Source of the DNA: Parabacteroides sp. PF5-6
GTDB lineage: Bacteria; Bacteroidota; Bacteroidia; Bacteroidales; Tannerellaceae
Reading direction: 5' to 3'
Assembly (NCBI RefSeq): GCF_029504695.1
Contig: NZ_JAQFIN010000009.1
Location: 1 to 64,000 of the forward strand
DNA length: 64,000 nt
Part shown: positions 1 to 9,326 of the stretch, in pieces
Layout of the letters: each line of letters opens with the position of its first letter
Position numbering within the stretch: the stretch's first letter is position 1
Position numbers and translations under genes: made by a program
Notes under the pieces: model-generated
The model's input: the letters and a program-made list of their open reading frames with translations, nothing else
Databases searched by the model: none
Told to the model about the DNA's origin: nothing

Positions 1-93
1 GTCAATTCAAATCAAAAAATCAAAGAACGCTTGTATCTTATATATAATCAACCTGTTACGGTTGAAATTAAAAAATTAACGCATCAGTAGTAA

Positions 94-1575
94 TTAATAA
101 TTATCCTTCCCTCTTTTCTTGAAAGGTTTCTTTCCGGACTTAGAGCCGAAGTCATCATTGCCGAAACGTTTTCGGTCGCCTCCGCCGGAAAAAGATTTCT
201 TCGCCGGACGACTGTCGCGCCGCTCTTCGCCGTAGAATTTATTCTTAGGCAAAAAGGCGGTCCGGTCTTCATCGCCCTCCGCATGCGCCGCAGCAAAGCG
301 GCGGTCGGGACGGTCCATCCGGTCGTTCTTGAAATCCGGACGGCGGGGAATCACCTTATGCGGGCGGTCCGCACCCGGCCGTTTATCGTCGAAAGAACGG
401 CGGTCGCCCTTCTCATTCAACGCTTTTTTATACTCTTTATTCTTTCCGTCGAACAATTCATAACAACGATACTCACATTCCAATGAGCCATTCATCAGTT
501 TCACCTTCTCACTCGGACGCAATGCGATCTTATCGAAGCACTCGTCTTTATAGCTGAGTATCCACGCTTTATAACCCGTAAACACATGTTTCAACCGCTC
601 CCCGATCATGGAATACAATCCCATCAGGTCGCGCGAAGAAATGCGTTCCCCATAAGGCGGATTCGTCACCAGAATACCCGGCTGCGGCGCCTCTTCGTAT
701 TTCTGGAAAGGCAATACTTTCAGTTCGATATATTTGGATAATCCGGCATTCCGTATATTCTCCTGTGCCATCTCGATGACCACCGGCGAGATATCCGAGC
801 CATAACATTTGAATTCGAAGGTACGCTCCTGGCTCTCGTCGTTATAGATCCGGTCGAACAGTTCCTGATCGAAATCGATCCATTTCTCGAAAGCGAATTC
901 TTTCCGGTGAATGCCCGGAGCGATATTCAGGGCGATCATCGCCGCTTCGATCAATAAGGTACCGGAGCCGCACATCGGATCGATAAAATTCGACTCACCC
1001 CGCCAGCGCGTCATCAGGATCATACCCGCCGCCAATACCTCGTTCAACGGCGCTTCGGTCTGTTCGATCCGGTAACCCCGCTTATGCAGGCTCTCGCCCG
1101 AGCTATCGATCGACAGCGTACAGTCGTTATGCGAAATATGTATATTGATATAAAGATCCGGATTATTCACCCTCACGGAAGGACGTTTCTGGAATTTCTC
1201 CACGAAATAATCCACGATCGCGTCTTTCGTGCGGTAGGCCACGAATTTGGAATGATTGAAATCTTCCGAGAAGATCACCGAGTCGATGGCGAAAGTGGTT
1301 TCCAGCGTCAGGAACTTCTCCCATTCCACTTTTTTTACTTCCTGATAGACCTTATCCGCGTCTTTGGCTTTAAAACGATAAATCGGTTTCAGGATACGAA
1401 GCGCTGTGCGGCAACAGAAATTAGCCTTGTAGAGCAATTCCTTATCGCCCGTAAAAGAGACCATGCGACGGCCTTTCTCTACATTGTCGGCACCTAATGC
1501 GATTAATTCTTCGGCCAGAACATCTTCCAACCCATGCAGGGTCTTGGCCACCATTTCGAAATTCGCTGTGTTCAT
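94..1575 (-). CDS. THUMP-domain class I SAM-dependent rRNA methyltransferase (RlmL/YpsC type)
   Basis: Predicted cytoplasmic enzyme transferring a methyl group from SAM to a guanine N2 in 23S rRNA (family knowledge). An N-terminal THUMP-like RNA-binding region covers roughly residues 45-165. The Rossmann methyltransferase domain follows, with SAM motif DPMCGSGTLLIEAA near residue 198 and catalytic motif NPPYGER near residue 305. From about residue 395 to the end there is a low-complexity tail rich in Arg, Lys, Asp and Gly (RRSFDDKRPG, KKPFKKRGKDNY), probably a disordered RNA-binding extension. It lies 12 nt downstream of cysE on the same strand, so co-transcription is likely. The family call is firm; the exact target base is not. 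Confidence 0.88.
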   Translation of the reverse strand: MNTANFEMVAKTLHGLEDVLAEELIALGADNVEKGRRMVSFTGDKELLYKANFCCRTALRILKPIYRFKAKDADKVYQEVKKVEWEKFLTLETTFAIDSVIFSEDFNHSKFVAYRTKDAIVDYFVEKFQKRPSVRVNNPDLYINIHISHNDCTLSIDSSGESLHKRGYRIEQTEAPLNEVLAAGMILMTRWRGESNFIDPMCGSGTLLIEAAMIALNIAPGIHRKEFAFEKWIDFDQELFDRIYNDESQERTFEFKCYGSDISPVVIEMAQENIRNAGLSKYIELKVLPFQKYEEAPQPGILVTNPPYGERISSRDLMGLYSMIGERLKHVFTGYKAWILSYKDECFDKIALRPSEKVKLMNGSLECEYRCYELFDGKNKEYKKALNEKGDRRSFDDKRPGADRPHKVIPRRPDFKNDRMDRPDRRFAAAHAEGDEDRTAFLPKNKFYGEERRDSRPAKKSFSGGGDRKRFGNDDFGSKSGKKPFKKRGKDNY

Positions 1576-1587
1576 AGTATTTAATTA

Positions 1588-2487
1588 TCAATTTTCAGTT
1601 TTCAATTGATGGATGACTTCGCCGGGCGCCACGTCCCGGGTAATCCACACGTTTCCGCAGATCGTCGCCCCCATGCCGACATGGATCCTTCCCAACAGGG
1701 TCGCGTTGGAGTAGACCGTGACATGATCGTCCAATACCGGATGGCGGGCTACTCCCCGAATCAGATTTCCCCCCTCGTCAGGCCCCAGCTTCTCGCCGGC
1801 AAGGCTCACGCCCTGGAAGATCCGCACATAATTGCCGATCACCGCCGTTTCGCCGATCACCGTTCCCGTTCCATGGTCGATCGAGAAATGATGCCCGATC
1901 GTTGCGCCCGGATGAATATCGATCCCCGTTTCGGAATGCGCCATTTCGGCAATCATCCGGGGGATAAAAGGCACATCGGAAAGATAAAGCTGATGGGCGA
2001 TCCGGTGATTCACGATCGCCCGGAATCCCGGATAACAAAGGACAACCTCGCCTATATCCCGAGCCGCCGGATCCCCGTTGAAGGTCGCCAAGACATCCGT
2101 AGCCAACAACCGGCGTATCTCCGGCAAGGCAGAGATAAAATCTTCGGAGAGTGTATGCGCCCGTTCCCTGATTTCCGCGATCGTACAGGAGGAGTGACAG
2201 GAGTCGTCGAAGCATAGTCCGGCAAAGATCTGCTGCGACAAAAGGCGGTGCAGGGTTTGCACATGGACTCCCGTATGGTAACGAATGGTCTGTTTACTGA
2301 TCCGCGCATGGCCGAAATAACCGGGAAAAAGAATAGCCCGACACAAATCGACCACTTCCCGCAAAGCTTCGCCCGAAGGCAAAGTCTCTTCATCACGACA
2401 AGTATGAAACAATTGATTATACGAAACTTCATCCGAAAGTTTTTCAATCGTTTCATTCAATACTTGACTACGCTGCGGAACATCCAT
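1588..2487 (-). CDS. cysE: Serine O-acetyltransferase (EpsC/CysE family)
   Basis: Transfers acetyl from acetyl-CoA to L-serine, giving O-acetylserine for cysteine synthesis in the cytoplasm. The first ~150 residues form the helical N-terminal domain of the EpsC/SrpH-type enzymes. The C-terminal half is a left-handed beta helix of hexapeptide repeats (GIDIHPGATIGHHFSIDHG, GTGTVIGETAVIGN) containing the conserved catalytic Asp and His. At 299 aa it fits the long EpsC type. The ATG at 2487 sits about 23 nt downstream of a minus-strand TATTTTTG box. It is the first gene of a two-gene unit with the rRNA methyltransferase; no functional link between them is evident. Confidence 0.9.
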   Translation of the reverse strand: MDVPQRSQVLNETIEKLSDEVSYNQLFHTCRDEETLPSGEALREVVDLCRAILFPGYFGHARISKQTIRYHTGVHVQTLHRLLSQQIFAGLCFDDSCHSSCTIAEIRERAHTLSEDFISALPEIRRLLATDVLATFNGDPAARDIGEVVLCYPGFRAIVNHRIAHQLYLSDVPFIPRMIAEMAHSETGIDIHPGATIGHHFSIDHGTGTVIGETAVIGNYVRIFQGVSLAGEKLGPDEGGNLIRGVARHPVLDDHVTVYSNATLLGRIHVGMGATICGNVWITRDVAPGEVIHQLKTEN

Positions 2488-2510
2488 TTCAGAGGGTCTA
2501 TTTTACCCTG

Positions 2511-2518
2511 CAAAAATA
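2511..2518 (-). promoter_or_regulatory. Candidate -7 box upstream of cysE
   Basis: Minus-strand TATTTTTG matches the Bacteroides TAnnTTTG consensus and ends 23 nt before the cysE ATG. No good TTG was found at the -33 position, so the call is tentative. Confidence 0.45.
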
Positions 2519-2933
2519 GAAATATTTTTGTGCCCTTAATGCCCTTTGGGGTTAAAAACTCTTTCTTCTGTCCGGGATCCACCCAAAAGCCACAGTTCGA
2601 ATGATTTTTTCTCTCTCCTCCATAAAAACGTTGTGCCCTCCGTGTTCGTTGTGGTCAAACTTGATTATTCATTTAGCCAGTATTATTCACAATACATGGT
2701 TAACCGTGTTACAGATGGTTAACTCAAAGCAATTCCCATACAATTAGGCACCATTATATTTACCCAATTAAACACAAATACGCAAAATAAACCAATCACT
2801 TTATGCTTAATCCGACATACCAGTAAACGATTGAAGTATAGCCGGTTTGAATACTCCCGGCACTTCGGGAAAATACGGCTGCGGATCCGGATTTCGGCTC
2901 CTTTGATGGATTGGCGAAATATTTCTTTAATCT
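2519..2933. other. Intergenic region between divergent cysE and frdC
   Basis: About 540 bp separate the two start codons and no convincing gene is seen. ATGGTTAAC occurs twice (2696-2704 and 2715-2723), the first inside the palindrome GGTTAACC; the 19-bp spacing could mark a regulator site for the respiratory operon, but this is speculative. Plus-strand promoter elements start at 2934. Confidence 0.4.
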
Positions 2934-2965
2934 TTTGCTTCCTATATCAAATTGACATACCTTTG
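2934..2965 (+). promoter_or_regulatory. Promoter of the frdCAB operon
   Basis: TTTG at 2934-2937 and TACCTTTG at 2958-2965 are separated by 20 bp, an excellent fit to the Bacteroides -33/-7 consensus (TTTG and TAnnTTTG). It predicts a 5' leader of about 58 nt before the ATG at 3031. Confidence 0.8.
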
Positions 2966-3030
2966 CGCTTTGATACAAACGCTGTAACATAAAACTTATA
3001 AACAACTAAATAACTTAAATTTATTATCTT

Positions 3031-3732
3031 ATGTGGTTACTTAATTCTTCTATCGGAAAGAAACTGATAATGAGTATATCGGGAATCTTTCTTGTTCTGT
3101 TCCTTACGTTTCATGCAGCGATGAACGTAGCGGCGGTTTTTTCTGAAGAGGCTTACAACATGATCTGTTCCCTGTTGGGGGCTAACTGGTATGCGGTAGC
3201 TGCTACGCTGGTGTTGGCTGCTATCATTGCACTGCACTTCGTGTATGCGTTGATGCTGACGTTGCAAAACCAGAAAGCGCGCGGGAATGACAGTTATGCA
3301 GTAAATGTTCGTCAGAAAAACGTAACATGGGCGTCTAAGAATATGTTTATTCTGGGCGTGATCATCGTAGGTTTTATGCTGTTGCACTTTGCACAGTTCT
3401 GGTACAAAATGATGTTCGCCGAATTATTGGGCAATCATCATGTAGAATTGGGAGGCGCGATGGTTTCTCCGCAGGACGGAGCCGCGTTTATCAACTATTA
3501 TTTCAGTCACCTTTGGGTGGTGATCGCTTACCTGATCTGGTACGTGGCCTTGTGGTTCCACCTGACTCACGGGATCTGGAGTGGTATTCAAACGATTGGT
3601 TGGAGCAATAACCTCTGGATCAAACGTTGGAAAGTGATCGGCAATATCTACGCTACCGTATTGATGGCGGCTTTTGCCTTTGTAACCATTTTCTTCTACC
3701 TGAAGAGCCTTTGTGATGGTTCTTGCTGTTAA
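3031..3732 (+). CDS. frdC: Fumarate reductase/succinate dehydrogenase cytochrome b subunit
   Basis: Membrane anchor that passes electrons from menaquinol to the FrdAB catalytic subunits. The 233-aa protein has five hydrophobic helices (about residues 10-38, 52-78, 105-128, 158-185 and 205-227), as expected for the di-heme single-anchor type. Helix-embedded histidines (LTFHAAMN, ALHFVYAL, LLHFAQF, WFHLTHG) are candidate heme ligands. It is the first gene of a frdC-frdA-frdB operon, 33 nt before frdA. In anaerobic Bacteroidales this complex works as the terminal fumarate reductase of succinate/propionate fermentation. The reverse reaction cannot be excluded from sequence. Confidence 0.93.
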   Translation: MWLLNSSIGKKLIMSISGIFLVLFLTFHAAMNVAAVFSEEAYNMICSLLGANWYAVAATLVLAAIIALHFVYALMLTLQNQKARGNDSYAVNVRQKNVTWASKNMFILGVIIVGFMLLHFAQFWYKMMFAELLGNHHVELGGAMVSPQDGAAFINYYFSHLWVVIAYLIWYVALWFHLTHGIWSGIQTIGWSNNLWIKRWKVIGNIYATVLMAAFAFVTIFFYLKSLCDGSCC

Positions 3733-3765
3733 CTAAAGGTGTAACTAATAATAGAAAATATAGAT

Positions 3766-5706
3766 ATGACACAGATAAATTCAAAAACCCCTCAAGGCCC
3801 GTTGGCTGAGAAGTGGACCAATTATAAAGCACATCAGAAACTGGTAAACCCGGCAAACAAACGCCGTTTGGATGTGATCGTAGTGGGAACCGGTCTGGCC
3901 GGTGCTTCTGCTGCTGCATCGCTGGCGGAAATGGGTTTCAATGTTCTTAACTTCTGTATTCAGGACTCTCCGCGTCGCGCGCACTCGATTGCTGCACAGG
4001 GAGGGATCAATGCCGCAAAGAACTATCAAAACGACGGTGACTCGGTTTACCGCCTGTTCTACGATACGATCAAAGGGGGCGACTACCGTGCCCGCGAAGC
4101 CAACGTGTACCGTCTGGCGGAAGTTTCCAACGCAATTATCGACCAGTGCGTCGCTCAGGGTGTTCCTTTTGCACGCGAATACGGCGGTCTGTTGGATAAC
4201 CGTTCGTTCGGGGGTGCACAGGTATCCCGTACGTTCTATGCCCGCGGACAGACGGGACAGCAGTTGTTATTGGGCGCTTACTCGGCATTGAGCCGTATGA
4301 TCGGTCTGAATAAAGTAAAAATGTACACCCGCCATGAAATGGTTGACGTGGTGAAGGTTGATGGCCGCGCCCGCGGTATCATCGCCCGTAACCTGGTGAC
4401 CGGTAAACTGGAACGTTTCTCTGCACACGCTGTAGTGGTGGCAACCGGAGGGTATGTGAATACCTTCTTCTTGTCGACCAACGCGATGGCATCGAACGGT
4501 TCCGCTGCATGGCAATGTTATAAGAAAGGCGCTTACTTTGCGAATCCGTGTATGGTACAGATCCACCCGACCTGTATCCCGGTGCATGGCGAGTTCCAGT
4601 CTAAGCTGACCCTGATGTCTGAGTCGCTGCGTAACGACGGACGGATCTGGGTACCGAAAAAGAAAGAAGACGCCGAAGCGATCCGTGCCGGCAAACTCAA
4701 ACCGACACAGTTGAAAGAAGAAGACCGCGACTACTACCTGGAACGTCGTTATCCGGCATTCGGTAACCTGGTTCCGCGCGACGTGGCTTCACGTGCCGCG
4801 AAAGAACGTTGCGACGCCGGTTTCGGTGTAGGTGCCGGACAAGCGGTTTATCTGGACTTCTCCGAGGCGATCAACCGCCTGGGCCGCGATGTGGTGGAAG
4901 CCCGCTACGGTAACCTGTTCCAGATGTACGAAAAGATTGTCGACGATAATCCATACGAAACACCGATGATGATCTATCCGGCATTGCACTACTCTATGGG
5001 TGGTCTGTGGGTAGACTATGAACTGATGACCTCTGTTCCGGGGCTGTTCGCGATCGGTGAAGCCAACTTCTCCGACCACGGAGCGAACCGCCTGGGTGCT
5101 TCCGCATTGATGCAGGGATTGGCCGACGGTTATTTCGTGTTGCCGTATACGATCCAGAACTATCTGGCCGACCAAATCCGGGTGCCGCGTTTCAGTACCG
5201 ACCTGCCTGAGTTTGCCGAAGCTGAGAAAGGTATCCAGGATCGCATCGACAAACTGATGAATATCAAGGGTAAACGTTCGGTAGACAGTATCCATAAAGA
5301 ACTGGGACACATCATGTGGGACCTGGTGGGTATGGCACGTAATGCCGACGGCTTGAAAAAGGCGATTGAGCGCATGAAGGAACTGAAGAAAGTATTCTGG
5401 AGCGACCTCCGTATCCCGGGTAAAGGCGACGACCTGAACGTTGAGCTTGAAAAAGCCCTTCGCCTGGCCGACTTCCTGGAAATCGGCGAACTGATGGCAC
5501 ACGATGCTTACGACCGTGCCGAGTCTTGCGGAGGCCACTTCCGTGAAGAATATCAAACGGAAGAAGGTGAAGCCATGCGTCGCGACGACCTGTTCTCTTA
5601 TGTATCCTGCTGGGAATACCAGGGTGAAGACAAAGCCCCGGTGATGTATAAAGAAGCGTTGGATTACGAATTTGTAGAACGTCAGCAACGGAATTATAAG
5701 AATTAA
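3766..5706 (+). CDS. frdA: Fumarate reductase/succinate dehydrogenase flavoprotein subunit
   Basis: Catalytic subunit reducing fumarate to succinate with covalently bound FAD. The dinucleotide-binding motif is [19 protein letters not shown] (about residues 40-58). [15 protein letters not shown] holds the histidine that carries FAD in this family. The capping and active-site regions are intact, including [20 protein letters not shown] with its conserved Arg, and the C-terminal helical domain is full length. At 646 aa it matches the long Bacteroidales/epsilonproteobacterial type that pairs with the five-helix cytochrome b. Second gene of the operon. Confidence 0.96.
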   Translation: MTQINSKTPQGPLAEKWTNYKAHQKLVNPANKRRLDVIVVGTGLAGASAAASLAEMGFNVLNFCIQDSPRRAHSIAAQGGINAAKNYQNDGDSVYRLFYDTIKGGDYRAREANVYRLAEVSNAIIDQCVAQGVPFAREYGGLLDNRSFGGAQVSRTFYARGQTGQQLLLGAYSALSRMIGLNKVKMYTRHEMVDVVKVDGRARGIIARNLVTGKLERFSAHAVVVATGGYVNTFFLSTNAMASNGSAAWQCYKKGAYFANPCMVQIHPTCIPVHGEFQSKLTLMSESLRNDGRIWVPKKKEDAEAIRAGKLKPTQLKEEDRDYYLERRYPAFGNLVPRDVASRAAKERCDAGFGVGAGQAVYLDFSEAINRLGRDVVEARYGNLFQMYEKIVDDNPYETPMMIYPALHYSMGGLWVDYELMTSVPGLFAIGEANFSDHGANRLGASALMQGLADGYFVLPYTIQNYLADQIRVPRFSTDLPEFAEAEKGIQDRIDKLMNIKGKRSVDSIHKELGHIMWDLVGMARNADGLKKAIERMKELKKVFWSDLRIPGKGDDLNVELEKALRLADFLEIGELMAHDAYDRAESCGGHFREEYQTEEGEAMRRDDLFSYVSCWEYQGEDKAPVMYKEALDYEFVERQQRNYKN

Positions 5707-5707
5707 T

Positions 5708-5777
5708 AAACCGGCCCCCTAAATCCCCCGAAGGGGGACTTCTCCTCCCTTTTGGGGAGGCGGGGAGGGGCCTATAA
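5708..5777. repeat. G/C-tract hairpin repeat inside the frd operon
   Basis: Runs of C and G alternate (CCCCCGAAGGGGG, CCTCCCTTTTGGGGAGG) and the whole is framed by GGCCCC and GGGGCC, so nested hairpins can form between frdA and frdB. The first part, CCCCCTAAATCCCCCGAAG, resembles a dispersed repeat common in Bacteroidota genomes (from memory, not searched). It may influence frdB dosage or mRNA stability. Confidence 0.6.
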
Positions 5778-5788
5778 ATAATACAATT

Positions 5789-6544
5789 ATGGACAAAAAT
5801 ATAAATATCACCCTGAAGGTTTGGCGTCAGAGAGGCCCGAAAGAAAAAGGAGCTTTCGAAACCTATCAGTTAAAGGACATTTCCCAGGGAACATCATTCC
5901 TTGAAATGCTTGATATCCTGAACGAACAATTGGTAAACGAAGGAAAAGAACCGGTTGTATTCGATCACGACTGCCGCGAAGGTATCTGCGGTATGTGTTC
6001 GCTCTATATCGACGGACATCCGCATGGACCGGATACGGAAATCACCACTTGCCAGTTGCATATGCGTAAGTTCGACGAAGGCGCTACGATTACCATCGAG
6101 CCTTGGCGTTCAGCCGGTTTTCCGGTGATCCGTGACTTGATGGTCGACCGCTACGCCTACGATAAGATCATCCAGGCCGGTGGATTCGTTTCCGTAAATA
6201 CCGGAGGTATCCCCGACGCGAATGCCATTCCTATTCCGAAGAAGGATGCTGACCTGGCGATGGATGCTGCCGCTTGTATCGGTTGTGGTGCCTGTGCTGC
6301 CGCTTGTAAGAACGGTTCGGCGATGTTGTTCGTTTCCGCTAAGGTTAGCCAGTTGGCGTTGTTGCCGCAAGGCCGTATCGAAGCTGCCCGTCGCGCCAAA
6401 GCAATGGTGGCCAAGATGGACGAATTGGGCTTTGGTAACTGTACCAACACCCGCGCCTGCGAAGCCGAATGTCCGAAAGCCGTCTCGATCAGCAATATCG
6501 CCCGCCTGAACCGCGAGTTTATCAAAGCGAAACTGCAAGACTAA
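5789..6544 (+). CDS. frdB: Fumarate reductase/succinate dehydrogenase iron-sulfur subunit
   Basis: Electron-transfer subunit linking the cytochrome b anchor to the flavoprotein. The N-terminal plant-type ferredoxin domain shows the [2Fe-2S] ligands in CREGICGMC plus a later Cys (TTCQLHM). The C-terminal domain has [14 protein letters not shown] and [13 protein letters not shown] for the [4Fe-4S] and [3Fe-4S] clusters. Length 251 aa is normal. It ends the operon and is followed by a strong intrinsic terminator. Confidence 0.95.
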   Translation: MDKNINITLKVWRQRGPKEKGAFETYQLKDISQGTSFLEMLDILNEQLVNEGKEPVVFDHDCREGICGMCSLYIDGHPHGPDTEITTCQLHMRKFDEGATITIEPWRSAGFPVIRDLMVDRYAYDKIIQAGGFVSVNTGGIPDANAIPIPKKDADLAMDAAACIGCGACAAACKNGSAMLFVSAKVSQLALLPQGRIEAARRAKAMVAKMDELGFGNCTNTRACEAECPKAVSISNIARLNREFIKAKLQD

Positions 6545-6564
6545 ACCGTATCTCTTAGATAATC

Positions 6565-6598
6565 AAGGGAGTGGGATTTTCTCACTCCCTTTTTTTTG
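6565..6598 (+). terminator. Rho-independent terminator of frdCAB
   Basis: AAGGGAGTG (6565-6573) pairs with CACTCCCTT (6583-6591), with a 9-nt loop and a run of Ts, about 20 nt after the frdB stop codon. Confidence 0.88.
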
Positions 6599-6778
6599 GA
6601 TTCGAAAGCGCAAAGACGTTGAAGAAAATCGGAAGATTTTCTTCGGTAGTGGGTAGTGGGTAGTTAGTAGTTAGTAGTTAGTAGGCGCGGAGCGGGAAAT
6701 AGAAGAAGATGTGAAGATTTCTGAACTTTGATTTTGCTGATTCAATGATGAACTATGAGTCAGGATTTGTGTACGATC

Positions 6779-7032
6779 GTCCTGAAAGGACAATGAGCGC
6801 TGAAAGCGCGTAATACATCAGCCCGGGGTCAGAACCTTGAAGAGGTTCGCCACCCCGGGTTAAGGATACATATAAAAACGGAGCGCTGAAAGCGCGAAAG
6901 CAAATCTTTCGCGCTTTCAGCGCTCCGTTGTGTGTGGGGTGTGTTCCCGACCCAGGGTTGCGCAGACCTAACGGCCTGCTTACCCTGGGCTGGGCTCTAA
7001 CGCGCTTTCAGCGCTCACTGTCCTTACAGGAC
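6779..7032. repeat. 254-bp nested palindrome with a perfect 24-bp hairpin
   Basis: The outer arms 6779-6813 and 6998-7032 are inverted repeats with about 3 mismatches in 35. The inner arms 6877-6900 and 6906-6929 are perfect 24-bp complements around the loop CAAAT; both arm pairs share GAGCGCTGAAAGCGCG. Between them are further stems such as CCCGGGGT...ACCCCGGG and ACCCAGGGTTG...ACCCTGGG. There is no ORF. It resembles a REP/BIME-like or MITE-like dispersed element; copies elsewhere in the genome would need a search. Confidence 0.7.
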
Positions 7033-7081
7033 ACAAACAAAATACATAAATCCCTGTGGTCCGCGGCTAAAAATCTTCCAA

Positions 7082-7487
7082 TTTCAAACTAATTGAAGAT
7101 CCTAAAGAACAAAAAAACCCAAAAATACCCTCCGAACAAAGTTTTTCGTTTTTTTACTTACATCATACAGGATTTTCTTTCGAATCTGTATATCAATCAT
7201 ATAGCTATTTCAGATAATAAAAAAATAGTGAAAATCCTGTAAGTAACTTTCTGATACCTGTTGAAGAACCCCATCAGTGATCGGTTTAACATTGTTGCCT
7301 GTCCCGGCTGTATGATGGTAGTAAAAAAACGAAAAACTATGTGCGGGATGATCGGTTTACCACTGTTCGCTGTTTACATTTGTTGACATTCGCCATTGAG
7401 CAACCCAAGCCGCCGGAGTTTTCGAAAAGGCCGGCAGGGTTTTTAAAAAGGCCGCCGGAGTTTTTCAAAAGGCCGGCAGCCTTTTCC
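7082..7487 (+). repeat. Long inverted repeat, copy 1 (partner at 39678-40094)
   Basis: This ~400-bp segment recurs in reverse complement about 32 kb away at more than 90 percent identity by eye through its first ~300 bp. It contains a 199-bp unit (7140-7338) with 31-bp terminal inverted repeats that differ at two positions and share GTTTTTCGTTTTTTTAC. It also carries two near-copies of ATCGGTTTAMCAYTGTT (M = A/C, Y = C/T) and ends in the GGCCGGC array. No ORF of note. Non-autonomous element or recombination site. Confidence 0.75.
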
Positions 7488-7504
7488 AAAGGGCCGTTGG
7501 CCTT
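7408..7504. repeat. GGCCGGC palindrome array, 21-bp period
   Basis: GGCCGGC-type cores start at 7429, 7450, 7471 and 7492, with a degenerate one near 7408, an exact 21-bp period. They are separated by A/T-rich linkers such as GTTTTTAAAAA. A reverse copy lies at 39690-39765. Confidence 0.75.
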
Positions 7505-7549
7505 CCTCCAACTACTAACTACCAACTACCGAAGAAAATCCTCTATTTA

Positions 7550-7582
7550 TTGTTCTTCAAAGCACTGATAAATTTATCTTTG
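7550..7582 (+). promoter_or_regulatory. Promoter of the 7587 regulator, likely leaderless
   Basis: TTG at 7550-7552 and TATCTTTG at 7575-7582 are 22 bp apart. The box ends only 4 nt before the ATG at 7587, so transcription should begin at or next to the start codon. Confidence 0.65.
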
Positions 7583-7586
7583 CAGG

Positions 7587-9326
7587 ATGAAGAAAGTTCC
7601 ATTCACAGTCCTTTTCCTTTTCTGCGTATGGTCGCTATTTGCACAAACGGAGGTGCGACAGACGGTCGATTCGCTCTTGCAACAGTTGCCTTCGCGCGAG
7701 GGAACGGAGAAACTCAGATTGTATGATGAGATCTACCAGGTGATGGCCTATAGCGTCGAGGCCGAAGCCGAACTGCGTTTTTTGCAGGAGTTTCTGCGGG
7801 AGTCCCAAAAACAGGGAGCGCTCAACTACGAGTTGACGATGCGGGCGGCGATCCTGAATTTCTATTTCAATCACAAACGGACGGAGGAGTTTATGAAAGC
7901 TTTTCCCGATCATGCCCGCTTTCTGGATCAGAACGGGCAGTCGGAATTGATGCTGGATATGTGGGCGGCGAAAATGCGTTTGTATCATTACGCCAGCCGT
8001 TACGACGAAGCCATGGAGGAGGCCGAAGCCATGCGGAAGCAGATGGCTAAGCGCAACGATCCGTACCTCTCAGGCTTTGTTACGGCTGTGTTGGGCACGC
8101 TCTATTATTATCAGGATTATGATGAAGAGGCTATCCCGCTGATGATTGAGGGGCTGGAGCAGATGGAGCAGAAACTGCCTTATGACTTGATTACGCTCTT
8201 CGATACCTATCGGTGCCTGTTGGAAGCGCTGGAACATCGGGACCGGTACGATGAATCTTTGATTTACAATGCGCGTTATGAGAGGTTGATCGCCAAAGAA
8301 GAGAAAGAGATGGAAGAAGACTATGGCGATGGCGCGAATAATATCCGGGTGATACTCAATCAGTTTTATTGTTATGTTCACTATGCGAACGCTTATCTTT
8401 CCAAGGATGAACTCGATAAGGCGGAGACGTATATCGCCTGGTGCGAACCCCATTTGCCCCGGTTGCCCTGGCAGATGACCATGGTTCTTTACGAATCCCA
8501 ATGTATCCTGTACGACAAACGGGGAGAATACGACCGGGCCCTTGCCCTTCACACGCATATCATGGAACTGATTGAAGAACATGAGATGGGAACCGCAGCC
8601 ATACGCCCGGCATGGTATCGGAAGCAGGGCATGTATCTGGCGAAAGCTCGTCGCTACGACGAAGCGATCCGGTACTACGACACCGCTTATGTGCAGGTGG
8701 AAGCGCTACGCCAGGAGACATTCGAGAAACGCCTGGCTGCTACCCATGCCCATTATAAGGTCGACCGCCTGGAGATCGAGAAGCAACGCAACCGCCATTA
8801 CTTTCTGTTTGCCTTGGGCGGATGTGTCCTGTTGTTGGCTATCCTGTTGTTGATCGTCCGCTATCAGCGTCGTCTGCAGGCGAAGAACCGGAGTCTCGTG
8901 CGCCAGATCGAAAGCCAGGACGCTTTGAAGAAAGAGATGCGCCGGTTGCAAGCCGACACCGCTCCGGCGACTTCCCTGTTTGTCCAACTGGAAGACTACC
9001 TGCAGACCACCGGTGCGTTCACCCATCCCGAACTCGATCGCCAGCAGTTGATCACTGCCCTGGGCACCAACCAAACCTATCTCTACAACGCCGTACGCGA
9101 AGCGACCGGCATGTCGCTCTTGGAATACATCAACTCCCTGCGGCTGGAAATGGCCAAAGAGCTATTTAAAAGCAATCCCGAAGCCACCATCCTGCAAATT
9201 GCCGGCCGCTGTGGCTTCGCCAATATCCGCACTTTCCGCCGCCAGTTCAAAGACTTCTATGGCATGGTGCCTTCCGAATACCGCAGTGGGTTACAAATAT
9301 CAAAAATACAACCATTGTCCCCTTGA
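7587..9326 (+). CDS. TPR-containing membrane-tethered AraC-family regulator
   Basis: An N-terminal signal sequence (VPFTVLFLFCVWSLFAQ) leads to ~370 residues of alpha-helical TPR-like repeats placed outside the inner membrane. One membrane helix lies near residues 402-424 (FALGGCVLLLAILLLIV). A basic linker and a coiled-coil stretch precede a C-terminal AraC-type double helix-turn-helix (about residues 475-575). This layout suggests a periplasmic sensor fused to a DNA-binding domain. Its target is unknown; the neighbouring AraC gene and the downstream surface-protein genes are the obvious candidates. The start is supported by the -7 box immediately upstream. Confidence 0.82.
   Translation: MKKVPFTVLFLFCVWSLFAQTEVRQTVDSLLQQLPSREGTEKLRLYDEIYQVMAYSVEAEAELRFLQEFLRESQKQGALNYELTMRAAILNFYFNHKRTEEFMKAFPDHARFLDQNGQSELMLDMWAAKMRLYHYASRYDEAMEEAEAMRKQMAKRNDPYLSGFVTAVLGTLYYYQDYDEEAIPLMIEGLEQMEQKLPYDLITLFDTYRCLLEALEHRDRYDESLIYNARYERLIAKEEKEMEEDYGDGANNIRVILNQFYCYVHYANAYLSKDELDKAETYIAWCEPHLPRLPWQMTMVLYESQCILYDKRGEYDRALALHTHIMELIEEHEMGTAAIRPAWYRKQGMYLAKARRYDEAIRYYDTAYVQVEALRQETFEKRLAATHAHYKVDRLEIEKQRNRHYFLFALGGCVLLLAILLLIVRYQRRLQAKNRSLVRQIESQDALKKEMRRLQADTAPATSLFVQLEDYLQTTGAFTHPELDRQQLITALGTNQTYLYNAVREATGMSLLEYINSLRLEMAKELFKSNPEATILQIAGRCGFANIRTFRRQFKDFYGMVPSEYRSGLQISKIQPLSP

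Larger units (their letters stand above)
6635..7540. repeat. Gene-free block bounded by inverted heptad-repeat ends
   Basis: The left end, 6635-6687, reads GATTTTCTTC then six 7-bp units (GTAGTGG twice, GTAGTTA three times, GTAGGCG). The right end, 7508-7540, is an inverted counterpart (CCAACTACTAACTACC... followed by GAAGAAAATC). GAAGAAAATC at 6621-6630 also makes a perfect 10-bp hairpin with the left end. Inside lie the 254-bp nested palindrome (6779-7032), the 199-bp TIR element (7140-7338) and a 21-bp-period palindrome array (7408-7504). No credible gene is present; one short ORF there (7341-7568) is just the translated repeat. Confidence 0.6.

Noticed and set aside
7341-7568. 75-codon ORF with PPEFSKR/PAGFLKR repeats
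   Set aside because: It is the translation of the 21-bp GGCCGGC repeat, overlaps non-coding repeats and the promoter of the 7587 gene, and has no start signal.
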